64,000 nt of DNA, taken from positions 30,970,169-31,034,168 of the forward strand of contig CM037862.1 in the NCBI GenBank assembly GCA_021292105.1, read 5' to 3'. Numbering within the stretch: the first letter of the stretch is position 1; the number at the start of each line of letters is the position of its first letter. The position numbers and the translations under genes were made by a program. The stretch is from Anadara kagoshimensis (taxonomy: Eukaryota > Mollusca > Bivalvia > Arcoida > Arcidae). Positions 24,216-36,134 of this stretch are shown here, one piece after another. Under the pieces are notes generated by a model that saw nothing but the letters and a program-made list of their open reading frames with translations, did no database searches and was not told the DNA's origin.

Positions 24216-27129
24216 TGCTAAGACAGCTTCCTTATTGTATGCAATGTATAAATTTGATAATGGAGAGACGCTGAGGGGATATTTTTGTTGAAATAAAGTT
24301 TTTCCTTAAAAATATTGTATTTTCTCTCCATTTCTTGTCTAATCTGCCGATATTTTGGAACTACTTCCAGTCGGACATATTTGATTAGCATTCGTCCCGC
24401 TTCAATCACAATTTTGGCATGCAGAAAATGTTATTGTGTATTTTGGACACAATAGTCATGTTTTTTTTGCCTTATTTATCATGTATAACTGTCGAATACA
24501 TTAGATGTGCATGTGTTCTAATTTTACCCATATGGACTCGGAATCTGTACCACTACAGTGCACAGTGCAACCTGCTAATGTGGGGCTTCTTAGGGACTCA
24601 GAATTACTTAAAACTACCAACTGATTTTGCTTTGCTGGCAAAATATGAACAGGACCTGTCAATCATATATCAGTATATATCATTGGATAAATCAGCTAAC
24701 ATCATTAAAGAGGGTTGGACTGGATTTTATGTATGAAATATTCCCAAATATGAGGAAACATCTCCCATATTAGATTAGCCTGAGCCAAAACAACACTGGT
24801 CTTTATTATTTAAATTTTAGTGTCTGTTTTGATGCCAATAACCCCGGCATTATTATTTTAGTACAATTTAGACATGCAAAGTTGATTATTTTTGCTTCAT
24901 TAAAAGTTTTAAATCAACTTGACATTGCACAAATAACATTTAAAATATGTGGAAGTAGGAAATAGGAAAAGTGAATACCAATCAAGTGGGTTGCATTTGA
25001 CTTGGTTAAAAATTTAAGTACATATTATAATGATTAAATATAGGTCTGAAAATATTTAGCAATTTCAGTAATTTCTGTAAAAATCTGATAAATAAATATC
25101 ACTGTCTTTCAGGAAAATTCATGGAAATTGGTTTGATAATATTATTAAGAAATAAGTTGATGCAAATGCAGTGAAATACATGACACAACATATCCAAATG
25201 GCCATTATTAGTTTGAAAGAATTCAAAATAATTGTAACACACTAGGCCTATTCAAGATGTATTGATTTATCAGTTAAATTCAGATTTGATTGGTTGGTCA
25301 CTCCATTCAAGATTAACTTATAATAAGGTAAATGAGATTAAGGAAGAAACTAGGTACAGGCATGAAGATAAGCAGGGGCCAAGTGGCCAATGGCTTCTAA
25401 AATCCAGTCTGGATCCCTTAATGTTTACACATATAAGCTATTTATTACTGTTACACATGCTTTAATTAAGTGAGCTGGGCCCCTATCTCAAAATAGTTAG
25501 GTTTCATCCCTGAGGTAAAACACAGCCCTCACCAAGAGAACTGGCAAACATTCTGACATAGTAAGATTTTAACCTACCTATCTGCTACACTTCAGACATG
25601 GGTGCATGAAAAAGCATTGCATGTGGTTAAGAAAAGAGGTATTCAGTATCAAGAGAAGCATTGGATTCATAAATGTGTAATGGTATATAATTCCTAGTAT
25701 GTTTAGAATATTGATATGTGTTGATTTTTTAATTCTATATAAAATGAAACATTCATAAATACCTGATGATATCTTATTCCTAGTGTATTAAAGATATTGT
25801 TATGTTTTAATTTTACATGAAATGAGACATTCAGCATTATTACCATTTACAAAGTTGATTCAGTCACACATAATGCACTTTTCTTTGAAAAATGTTCCAC
25901 TATGTGTAAACAGTAATAACCATGAATGTTCATTCTAGGATTTTTTTCAGATGGGTTTATTTCTAATTAAATTATTCTAATTCACAATAACACAATAATT
26001 TTGCATACATCTAATGTTTGATGTGACTTGTAAATCTTTTAGGCTGGATGTAAAAGCTTTTGTTAATGAAATATGTAATAGTGTTATATGTTGAAGCTTT
26101 TGTATATGACAATGTTATAAAATATTTTGAACTTGCATTTGAAATCTAATTTTGAATGTGGCCAAATAGAGCCTTAACAATTGTGTCATTTGGCAAAATA
26201 AAGGATTAACGGCCCCTTTCTAGAATGAACACTGCCATATGATCCTGTACAGATATACACATAGTTTTTTTTATTTGTAAATGATTTATCTATTTATCAC
26301 AGCCAGAACAACTAGAAAGTATCTGTCCCCCATAAAATCACCTGTTTGTGTAGTTTCTAAATTAAATTTGATAATTTAAACAAATTTTAGTCCTTTTAAA
26401 TGCTATTATGGCCCACTTGTCATTCATCCTAACAACAGTATGACAAAATTTCTAACTATTTTAATTTTTCAACTTTTTAGTAATTCAATAATCTTTTATA
26501 TTTTGTTCATATCAAAATATTTGTTTTATTTTTACAAAAAATATCTGAGGTTACTTTCCATGGTACCCATACCACATCCATTTCATGTTAGTACCTTGAG
26601 GAAAGACAAAATGCAACTTATTTTGATCTCTCTTTATTTATTTACTCTATTTATCATCACTAACCTGCTCAACATATTGTGTCCCAGCTCTAACTTATTT
26701 CTCTGTACAATTTCTGATTTATTTATTTATTTATTTAAACTGCTGACATATTGTGTCCCAGTTCTAACTTATTTCAATTCTCTGTACAATTTCTGATTGA
26801 TTGATTGATTTATTTATTTATTTAAACTGCTGACATATTGTGTACCAGCTCTAACTTAATTTTCTGTATAATTTCTGATTTTATTCATTTATTTATTTAT
26901 TTATTTATTTATTTATTATCATCTTTGACCTGCTAGAAATGACATTTTGTATCCTAGCTCTAACCTAATTCTCTGTACAACTTCTGATTCATTTATTTAT
27001 TTATTTATGTATTTTTTAATGTAGGCCCTATTTATTTATTCCTGTTGGGGTCCTAAATGAAAACAAGTTTATCACATGTCCTACCAACCACCCATATGAT
27101 GTGTGCCAGGTGAGAATGCCTGTTGCAAA
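24216..27129. other. Single-copy sequence with an ATTT-rich tandem repeat
   Basis: About 2.9 kb without a recognised element or gene. The longest open frames are 24419-24736 (+, 105 codons), 24218-24409 (-, 63 codons) and 26440-26796 (+, 118 codons, a low-complexity Leu/Ile/Phe/Tyr peptide from AT-rich DNA). None has a recognisable domain or convincing splice borders. From about 26667 to 27025 a diverged tandem repeat of ~75-105 bp occurs in four copies (ATTGTGTCCCAGCTCTAAC, TTCTGATT, then an ATTT microsatellite). Confidence 0.5.
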
Positions 27130-27131
27130 TA

Positions 27132-27345
27132 CAGTACAGACCTGTCCAAAGTTTAGCACCCAGTTAACGAACTATTGCCGAATTGACAGTCCATATTGGT
27201 CCCTCGTTTGGTGTTTATATCGACAGTTGCCATCTATCTCTCGACAGCTCTTCGGCCGCTACCTTTCCATAACTTAGGCACTCGGCAGTCGAGCTTTGGC
27301 TTCTTTTGGTTAGCTTAGTGTTAAAATTTTGACAGGTCTGTACTG
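27132..27345. mobile_element. Mariner-like MITE with TA target duplication
   Basis: The left end CAGTACAGACCTGTCCAAAG is mirrored at the right end by a tract ending GACAGGTCTGTACTG. The inverted repeats run about 28 bp with four mismatches. TA flanks both ends (27130-27131 and 27346-27347). The size is 214 bp with no coding capacity. The TA duplication and CAGT-type termini fit the Tc1/mariner superfamily. Confidence 0.8.
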
Positions 27346-27347
27346 TA

Positions 27348-27987
27348 CATTGCACGTACTGTGTACATACAGTAGACAGTTGACCTATATATTTGACACG
27401 GGGAACGTTGTTTACGTTATTACGTGTGTATGTTGGAACAATGTTTATCAAGGTCGCGGCCATATTTGTTTTCATTGACAACAAGAGGTACTGAAATCAT
27501 GCTGTTGAATTTTTGCGATTTTCGCATATTTAATCCTCATGCACCAAGTACGATAATTTACTGGCGTATACTACAATAATTTTCTAACATTGGATTATAA
27601 TTTCTAAGAAAACTATTCTTTACACTAAAAAGGTACCAGTTTCAAACATGGAGAAGAAATTTCTGTTGATCGGTTACCATCGGGATATCAGTAATTTTAA
27701 GTAAATGTAACATTTTGTCTCTGACTTTTTTATACATGAAGAAAGTTTAGATAATTCCTCATACGCTTGCACCATATTCGTAGCTATAATTATTATTTTT
27801 ATGTCATAAAAACGATTCTGAAAATGGCGATTTTTTTTCAGGTTCAGACACTTGTCAAAAAGTAATCCCTTTTTATTTACCGCGGAAGGTCTCTAAAATT
27901 AAAACCAACGCACAATTTGGACTTGGCTATCCTACTGTGTTTGTTTGCATTATGCTTGAGAGAGAGAGAGAGAGAGAGCGATGTGAG

Positions 27988-28021
<34 letters not shown>

Positions 28022-29100
28022 TGTTGTTGAAAGTGGAAGAATTGCATTAACAATAAGGTGTTGCTAATACAGGTGCCTTTCCCTAGAATAGCGGGATAAA
28101 TTAAGTATTTGATAGTGTGCTTATATACAAGTAAAATATCTATGCAAAGAAATCCTGTCATTTTTGCCGCAAGGATAACATAACAAAAGGTAAATCAGCT
28201 ACGGTAATACTTGATACAAGTAACATACATCGACATAATGTTGACACCGACCTTAAGTCGTCAGTTCGAAATATTGCAAAATTATTTTTATTTATCGCTC
28301 TTAAGAAAGTTGAACAGTGGAAAATTTAAAAGCGGTAAATATTTTCCATACTTCAATAACATACTTTATATGATGTAACAGGTTTCTTCAGAACATCAGT
28401 TAAAAGGTAAAAATATCGTTTTAAAACAACTGACGACTTTCAGGCGTACTGACGACTTTAAGACTGTATTAAAATCCTACCAATTACAGGTATTCCCAAA
28501 CTTTAACTAGAATTTCAAGAACATCTCTTCAGTTGTATAAGTGATTTAAGCATTTCGGCAATATCTGTTTGGTGAATATGTGTTTTTTCCAATCTCACGT
28601 TCTGCCCTTGTTTGGTAAATTCAACTTTTATAGCGAATCAAACAGGTTATATACATATATATACATGTCAGGACAGTGAATCAAACAATACAATTTTGTT
28701 CTTTAGATATTTATAATATCAAACACTACTAGCCAAACTAGATTCAATTAAACAAAAATTAAAAATCCCTTGGGGATTGAATACGTCTCTGATATTCTCG
28801 CACCTGCCGTAATAAGGCAACTAAAATGTTTCATGTCACGATCTAGGTGTGTAACGCTCGAGACCCCTCACTGCATACGGTAACTGCCATCATGAACAAC
28901 TGAGATAAAGCTTTTTGTCAGTCACCTATAGTTGAAGCCGTTTCGATATAAGTGAAATAATGTAGACTGAGTAGTTTTTAGCTATAATAATAAAGCGGAG
29001 GTTGGCAATCTGAAAAGAGAAAGTGGGAACACCATTTCGAACAAAGCTTGTTTCTGCAAATCTGGAGGTTCACATACATGTTGAAGTTCTAACCAATGTA
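27348..29100. other. Single-copy sequence with GA microsatellite
   Basis: No exon or repeat family was recognised apart from a (GA)n tract at about 27957-28019, interrupted once by CGATGTGAGCA. The microsatellite generates a spurious Leu/Ser-repeat ORF on the minus strand. The 27400-27480 part is less AT-rich (GTCGCGGCCATATTTG) but no promoter element can be supported. Confidence 0.5.
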
Positions 29101-31821
29101 AATCAAAGCACCGAAGGTGCCCAGCGAACAGAGAGCGAGAACAAAATGCAAGCATCTTTTACAATTGCTAATTACCTATTATCATGAAGGATGTTATAAC
29201 TGTGTCAGTTTTTAAGTACAAGTCAAGATTGCACTGAGTCTCATTTTTTGAATATGTATTATTCTTCACATGTTTTTTTCACAGAAGTGTTTCAAAGTAG
29301 GCATATATTCTACACTGCTGAAAACTTAAGAATTAGATGTTGCATAATACATGCAATTTTCTTGTCTTCCGTACATCTGTATTTAGTTCTATCTTTGGTT
29401 GTGGCAAGACAAGTTTTATTCAGTTGAAAACTTCAGTGCTCTATTTTGAAATTGGCATAAGTGTTCTACAATTTTTGTTCAGTGGTTGTCTTTATTGTAT
29501 GTGGTGTGCATCTTGTAATTTATTCAATATTTACAATATATGCCTTGCGTAAGATTTTACAAAGTACATGTACATTTTGTTCAGCTGCAAACGATTATAA
29601 ATACTTTCCATTTTTGAGAAGACTGGTTTTTTCACAGGCTCTGATTTTAAAATGCTGTTGTTTCCAATGTAGCAAATTTCAAATCCTAAGGAAACATTGT
29701 CAAACATAGGTAAGCTTAATTGAAAACTTCAAATTGCAATATACAATTGTAAACACTGTTGTCTTATAAGAAGGGGGCTCAAAGGGGCCGGAATTGCTCA
29801 CCTGGTACGATTGACAGGAAAATGGCCGCAATCAATCAGAACAATATTTTGTCATCGACATTAAAATCTGTATATTCCCATGTATATAACATTGAAATCG
29901 AAACAACTTATAAATTTCGCAGGGAAATGGTGACCATATCACAAATGGCCAATCGGAAACAATTTGTGTCTGCGCCACTTAACTATGCATACCATTTTAT
30001 TCATGTAAACCAAATACTCTTGAATTTGTGGAGAAAGAAGGGCTTGCAGAAAATGACCGTTCATTTTTTCGTCATCCCCATTGATCTCGGCATACCATGT
30101 TTCTCATAAACTAAAAATGGTCGCTAAAAAATGGGTCAAAGACTCAATGGGCCAGGTTGCCATTAAGTCAGATGCACATCTTTAATAATCTTTTGATATA
30201 TACAATACAAAGTAACTAAGTTTCAAAGTCTGGAAAAATGGGGAAAAAATCCTGAAATATTTCCAAAAAGTCAGGTGCATATCTTCAATATTTATAGAAA
30301 CATTCTGTGAAGTTTAAAGGTTCTTGATTGAAAACTGTAGGAGTTGAGTTCACAAAATAGGTACCCCCAGTTCAAATACTTGCTAAAAAGTGACTAAGTT
30401 TCAAAGTCTGGAAAAATGGGGAAAAAATCTTGAAATATTTCCATAAAGTCAGGTGCACATCTTCCATATTTATAGAAACATTCTGTGAAGTTTCAAGGCT
30501 TTTGGTTGAAAACTGTAAGAGGAGTTGAGTTCACAAAGTTGGTACCCTATTTTCCCCGCCCGCCCGACATTCACCATACTATAAACTGGATTTGCACTCT
30601 ACTCTACTCCATTTATCAGTTTCAGCGTAGATGTGTTTTTGAGAAGTTTACAGACAAACGACAGGCACATACAAAGTCATGATAAAAGCTCACATGGCCT
30701 ATGGCCAGGGGAGCTAATAAAGACTATATGTTGAAAAAGTAAGAATACTTATGAATGTTACCACTGCAAACATGCTATCTCTCACGATATAAACAGGGGT
30801 CTCGATGACATCCCCCACCCCGTTTTTCCCGATTTAAAACAAAATCGTCTTAAATTGACCTTAGTGACATATAAATATTTTATTATCAATATTATTTAAC
30901 TTCTTTTGAATTTGTTCAGTTGATAGGCGCTTGATCAACAAAACACTTAAACAAGAATACAGGATCAACAATTTTTTTCAAAATACGTTTTTTTCGCTTT
31001 TTTCAACATTCAAACACTTTATATTTTTATACCTTGATCATACAACACTAGGTCGTTTTTCTTAGTGAAAACCCAATAAGATTATTCTCAGAAGTGTGCA
31101 GTATAGTTCCCTGATCTTTAATCGAGTTTCATAAAGATATACCACTTGTCACCTGTACAAGTGAGAAATCGGCACCTTTTTTCATTATCGGGAATGCCGA
31201 CAGTGATAGTACTATACAAAACGGCAATAAAATGACAAGCCGGACCTGAAAAATTCCGGGTAAATGATGAGTCGCTTAATTGGGGCGGTTCACTGCCAAA
31301 TCAGAAAAGATTTGCTCATCTTTCTTTCAGCTTCAATCATTTTATACAAATACAGTGGCACTCCTACTCAGTGACGTACGAACTGGTTAGATTATTAATT
31401 TTTCAGTTGGGTTGAGTTTATTCTTTTTATCCTGCAGAGAAATTCATCGCCAGAAAAGGTTCGCCACGAATACATTTTATCATGACATGTGGCTGCTGTC
31501 AAAGATTTCCGTATTGTGCGTGAGAGTAACGTATTACGACCCAAATCACTCTCTCAAGCCAAACATTCACTATTAGACCCAAAATGAAATTTGGGGAAAA
31601 CGGAGACTGGAACAGAAAGCCTAACATGAATGTTTTACACCGATATACATGTAGTTATATTATAAGCACGAAGCCTTCTGGTATGGTACCATTCTGATTT
31701 ATGGATAACGAGCGGCCTTCAAGGCAAGCGACAATTCAACACCGCGGCTCACACAAAAAGAAACTGTTGCTGCTTAAAAAGCAAATTTTATCTATTATCC
31801 AATTAAAAGTTCAAATTTAAA
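29101..31821. repeat. Duplicated block, copy B
   Basis: Colinear with 9907-15498. It starts AATCAAAGCACCGAAGGTGC and ends TTCAAATTTAAA. It lacks the TTAA-flanked element (single TTAA at 30163-30166), has two ~180-bp units (30212 and 30390) instead of four, and one copy of the 33-bp GGCACC...GCCGAC segment instead of two. Its embedded pearl-like element spans about 29765-30716. Confidence 0.85.
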
Positions 31822-33205
31822 AAATCACTTTTGAGGTCACTCTGGGCAGTTACCATAGTTTTTATTTGCAATTTGTTAACAAAAAGGTAGCAATCAAACG
31901 CATCTGACAAGTATCATGTCGATGATACCAAATGTGAAAGTCTAGCAATTTATAAAGATTTCTTCAAGATTCCAAGCATTCTCTACTGAAGAAAATCAAA
32001 CAACGATCACTCACGGTTTGTTTTTAATATAAAAAAACCAAACAAACCAACTACATGTACAGCTCAAGTGGATATGTGAATTTCCACCCGTCGCGGTGTC
32101 AAAAGTTGCCGATATGAAGGGATTAATTTTCATAGACATTCACCTTAAATAACAGATTAAAAATATTTCTGCCGCGGTGGACAGTAAAATCGTCCGCCGG
32201 CAAAAAAAATCTCCACCACGATTTTATGAAAATAAATTACATACCATTGGTGGATTATCACGTTATCTAGGTACATGCACAGTCTAACTTAGTTTTTTAC
32301 AAATGCCTACGGTTATTCGAAGTTCCCGTCATTCTTTTAAAAATCGAACACCACAGATTATTCGAACCCGAATTCTAGACCCAAATATTTGTTAATGATA
32401 CTTAACTACCCACCCCAATAACAAAATCGAAGTTTTTTTTTCATCAATATTAAGTTTTAAATATTCAGTGTGCACGTTTTACCGGCCTGTATGTTTTCAT
32501 CACCTCATTAATCAAGCGTAACGGACAGTAAATTTACACAGAGTGGCATGTACTAGCCTTTCCAAGCTCTTTTAAAACTTTTTTTTCCCAAAGCTTGCCG
32601 ACAAAGACGATTAGATGATTGAACGCACAATACCATTTTCAATTAACCACCCTCGCAACTTGTCCATCATAATCTGAAACCTAAGCACATGCACACCGAT
32701 CCTGCGGTATTCCAACAAAGTGACGTGTATTAACTCTTCAAACTTTTGTTCAAAGCTTGTCGACAAAGACAAGTAGACGGTTGCACGGACAATAACGATA
32801 CTTTCAATTAACCACCCCCGCAACAAGTCCATCATAATCTGATCTAATTTAAAGCATCCTTGACACTTGTCTGTGTATTACATATCATGAGTACACACGT
32901 ACTTTCTTACCCCTATGTACTGTATAAAGACATCTCGTTTTTTGTGGGTTTTTTTTTTCAAAATGTCACATGTAATTAAACACTCGCTATTTGGAAATTG
33001 CATTGAAAGCGACATTAAAAACTGATGCTCCGTGTCGTGGTAAGCTCAGCGCACTAAAAAACCACCCCAGTAATTACCGAGCGCATTGCAAAGATAAATA
33101 ATTCTGCCATTTCACCTATAGCTGGTTTTGTCTCTATTAATGAGATAGATTCTTTACTGAACGTAAAACCCCATTCAATCAACCAATCACCTCAGCTTGT
33201 TGAGA
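31822..33205. other. Single-copy sequence with a local tandem duplication
   Basis: No gene recognised. A segment of about 164 bp is tandemly duplicated at 32510-32845 (AAAGCTTGCCGACAAAGAC at about 32590 and AAAGCTTGTCGACAAAGAC at about 32754, each followed by CAATTAACCACCC). Near 32060-32220 a GC-rich motif (GTGAATTTCCACCCGTCGCG, CCGCGGTGGACAG) resembles the W repeat seen at 34023 and 50600, but is diverged. Confidence 0.5.
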
Positions 33206-33996
33206 CCACTGCGGTAGCTCAGTTGGTAGAGTGCTCGCTCCGTAAGTGGAAGGCCGTGGGTTCGATCCCCCGCTGGGTCTGACCCAAGACTTGAAAGTGG
33301 GTAGTGACTGTTCTTTTGCCAAGCACTCGACATATCTTATTGCAATCGACATATCTTATTGCAGCCTGGAACATTAGAACCAATATCCTATCCTCCACTT
33401 AATATTATTATTATTGTTGTCATTATTATTGTTGTTGTTATTATTGTTGTTGTTGTTGTTACTATTATTATTACGTTATAATAATAATAGTAATGATAAT
33501 GAGTATTCATATAGGGGGGTCCACCCAATACATAGGTAGCGTTAGGATTCGCAGTTAATACATATACACATTGTCCATGATTAGTGTTCATATCATATAG
33601 ACGACTATACACGCGTGATCCCTATTACTTAAATTTACCTGTCCATAATGAATATCTAAATCAAGGGTCAAATGGACAGGTCAATGTTGTTTACCTTTTT
33701 TATAGTGATGGTAATAATAATAATAATTATTATTATTATATTAAATACTTATTATCTATATTTATAAGTATAACTCTACTCTGTGGTACTTATTTTTGTC
33801 ATTTATTACAAATATTTATATTTAGTTTTCCACCTTCATAGTCTTCATATTGTATTCTGTCGCCATCAGTCCAATATTGTAAATAGTTAGGGTACAAGCA
33901 TGTAATTTGCTTTATGCTAATAAAGTTATTATTATTATTAACGAGATGAAAGTCACGGTTCTTTCGGATGGGAACTTTAAATAAACGAGGTCCCGT
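33206..33996 (+). mobile_element. tRNA-derived SINE, interrupted (33206-33333 and 33941-33996)
   Basis: The head reads CCACTGCGGTAGCTCAGTTG, with A-box-like TAGCTCAGTTGG and B-box GGTTCGATCCC. The anticodon arm CTCGC-TCCGTAA-GTGGA places CGT at the anticodon, so the source was probably a Thr tRNA. No acceptor stem can pair, so it is a SINE head, not a tRNA gene. The SINE body (GTAGTGACTGTTCTTTTGCC) breaks off at about 33333 and resumes at 33941 (AAAGTCACGGTTCTTTCGG). Between lie an 18-bp duplication, an ATT/GTT microsatellite (33398-33490) and unknown sequence. The 3' tail is missing. Confidence 0.75.
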
Positions 33997-34022
33997 AGGA
34001 ATATCGTAGTTTTTTTTCATCA

Positions 34023-34330
34023 GTGCTCGTTTTCAGCCTTTTCAGAAAATCGGCCCTGAAAAAAGACTTTTCAGGCGGCTTTAATCGTGCACCTGTACAT
34101 AGACTTCATTCTGGCATATATGCCAAAGTGCGAGAATACTTAGTGGTTTTTCACTGTACAGTACAACTTAAGTGGATACGTGAATTTCCACCCGCCGCGG
34201 TGTTTTTTAATCCGTGACAGCAAAATTTCCGGTGGGAATTATCTGACCACCGCGATTTGCGGTGCACGATTTTGCCGGTTAAAATATTGAAAGGACTTGT
34301 CCACCGCGGTCAACAGTTTTAAGGATTAAA
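34023..34330 (+). repeat. Repeat W, copy 1
   Basis: Shares GCTCGTTTTCAGCCTTTTCA, ATCGTGCACCTGTACATAGA, AGTGCGAGAATACTTAGTGG and CGTGAATTTCCACCCGCCGC with the minus-strand copy at 49630-50785. It is rich in CCGCGG and ACCGCG palindromes. No coding content. Class unknown. Confidence 0.7.
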
Positions 34331-34640
34331 TAAGTGTATTGTAATAGTTTGTGTTTTCCGTTACCCTTACAGTTAAAGATTCACAACAGATACACACACA
34401 CATGAACAAGGTATCACTGCTGGCAAACAGTGACAAAACGCAAGTTTTGCAATGATTCCTTCTTAAATTGGACATTTTTCCCAATAGCTGGATGTGTACA
34501 GTAAATTAGTCAGATTTCATTTAAGGAAAATCTGAGCCAACAGCAAGTAAACTGACAAACTTCCCGTCGATTTGAACCTTGGCGGCGAAAGGTAGAGGAT
34601 CACTTTGAAAAACTCGGCCTCTGAGGCCCCAACAAGCAGA
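34331..34640. other. Short single-copy stretch
   Basis: No exon, repeat or structured element recognised between the W repeat and the SINE. Confidence 0.5.
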
Positions 34641-34963
34641 GTTGAGTCGAGTAACGGTGTTTAACGTCCCAGTCAAGAATATTTCACTTATATCGAGATG
34701 TTGCCAGCTATAGGCGAAGATGCAGAAATTTTGTCTGCATGGTGCTGATGGCATTATACAGCAGGGTTCTTTAGCGTGCCTAGCCCACCGTGACACGGGA
34801 CCTCGTTTATTTTAAGTTCCCATGCAAAAGAACCGTGTATTTGGCGAAAAAAACAGTCACTACCCACTTTCAAGTCTTGGGTAAGACCAGGTCGGGGTTC
34901 GAACCCATGAACGACCTCCCACTTACGAAGCGAGCACTCTACCAACTGAGCTACTGCAGTGGT
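34641..34963 (-). mobile_element. tRNA-derived SINE, near full-length, minus strand
   Basis: Read on the minus strand from 34963: CCACTGCAGTAGCTCAGTTG, then anticodon arm CTCGC-TTCGTAA-GTGGG (CGT at the anticodon position), then B-box GGTTCGAACCC. The conserved SINE body follows (CTTGAAAGTGGGTAGTGACT, CGAGGTCCCGTGTCACGG, GCACGCTAAAGAACCC), and the typical 3' region AGTGAAATATTCTTGACTGG with GGGACGTTAAACACC. It is the same family as the copy at 33206 but in opposite orientation. Minus-strand ORFs within it are by-products. Confidence 0.85.
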
Positions 34964-36134
34964 TAATCAATGCAAAGGGAAAAATAAATAAATAACGACT
35001 CAATCAAGGCCAAAAAGGCAGTGACGACATTGGGTTAGCTAGGAGGACGAGTTTTGGAATGCACAGTCTGAAAGTCATCAGGTGCACCCCACGGCTGTTT
35101 CAAGTAGTTTATTTCAATGAAAATCTTCATTTAGGCCTACACAAACGATTTTGTTTGTCTAAAAATATTTTTTCTTTCCGATCACACTAAACAACACATG
35201 CTAGAAGAATATACTTAACGACTATAATGCAATATATGGCGTACTATGACGACATTATGTCGATGTACGTTATTATAGTAAGTAAAACTTATTATATAAC
35301 CTGTATATGATATACACGTACTTCAAGAAAACAATAAATGTATACATATACCTATATACATACACTTGTGTGCATGAGCATATGTGTGTGAGCGTGCGTA
35401 TATGTGTATGTACACGTGCATTTCGGGCCGATATTACTCTATCCTTTTTAGTGTAATACTATCTTTTGTATGTGCAAATTTCGAATATTTACAAAATAGT
35501 ACAAAAGTAGCACATAACAATTATGATAGTGAAATTGATATTTGAATATGAAGAGGTAAAATAAAACAATATTAAAAACCGCAAACGCATGTGTGCTCGT
35601 ATGTGTGTGTGCGCACATTTCGGGCCGATATTAATCTATCCTTTTTAGTGTGATACTATCTTTTGTATGTGCAAATTTTGAATATTTACAAAGTTATACA
35701 AAAGTAGTACATAACAATTATGATAGTTAATTTGATATTTGTATATGAAGAGAAAAAAAACAATATATAAGGAATATACAAAATAATGTATAATAGCGCT
35801 TAGTACTTAGTGTCTATGCACGTTACTTTTTAAATGTATTTTCCGGATTATAAGTCATTTGCATTGTTATGATGTATTATTATTAAACATGATACATCAT
35901 AAGTGTATTACAGAATACAAATATATAGCATAATAATTCTAAAAATTATAATACACATATATATGAAAAAAAAACCTGCATAGACACAGTACAAGAACTA
36001 AGAGGAAAGGTATAGCACCTTTTAAAGCATAAAAAAACTATAAATAGATATATATTTCAAATAAGTAGTACAAATAAGTAGTACAAAGTTTCAACTTGAA
36101 TACATATTGTAGCATTGTGTCTATAGTTGTGTTA
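34964..36134. other. AT-rich single-copy sequence with a ~197-bp tandem duplication
   Basis: CATTTCGGGCCGATATTA starts at 35419 and again at 35616, and similarity continues for about 140 bp in each copy (ACTATCTTTTGTATGTGCAA, ACATAACAATTATGATAGT). The spacer is rich in TATG/TGTG. No gene seen. Confidence 0.7.

Noticed and set aside
24218..24409. 63-codon minus-strand ORF, charged peptide (EVVPKYRQIRQEMERKYN) as an alpha-2/delta exon
   Set aside because: The peptide does not resemble the expected next segment of the channel subunit and no acceptor/donor pair with phase 0 is visible; left as unassigned.
24419..24736. 105-codon plus-strand ORF as a gene
   Set aside because: No recognised domain, no splice or promoter context, and AT-rich composition compatible with a chance ORF.
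26440..26796. 118-codon ORF
   Set aside because: Low-complexity Leu/Ile/Phe/Tyr translation of an ATTT-rich tandem repeat.
27170..27480. Promoter or CpG island
   Set aside because: Slightly higher GC and several CpG, but most of it is the mariner-like MITE, and no gene start follows on either strand.
27877..28161. Leu/Ser-repeat ORF on the minus strand
   Set aside because: Produced by the GA microsatellite.
33206..33285. Functional tRNA-Thr gene
   Set aside because: A and B boxes and an anticodon arm are present, but the acceptor stem cannot pair and SINE body sequence follows; a second copy at 34963 has the same body.
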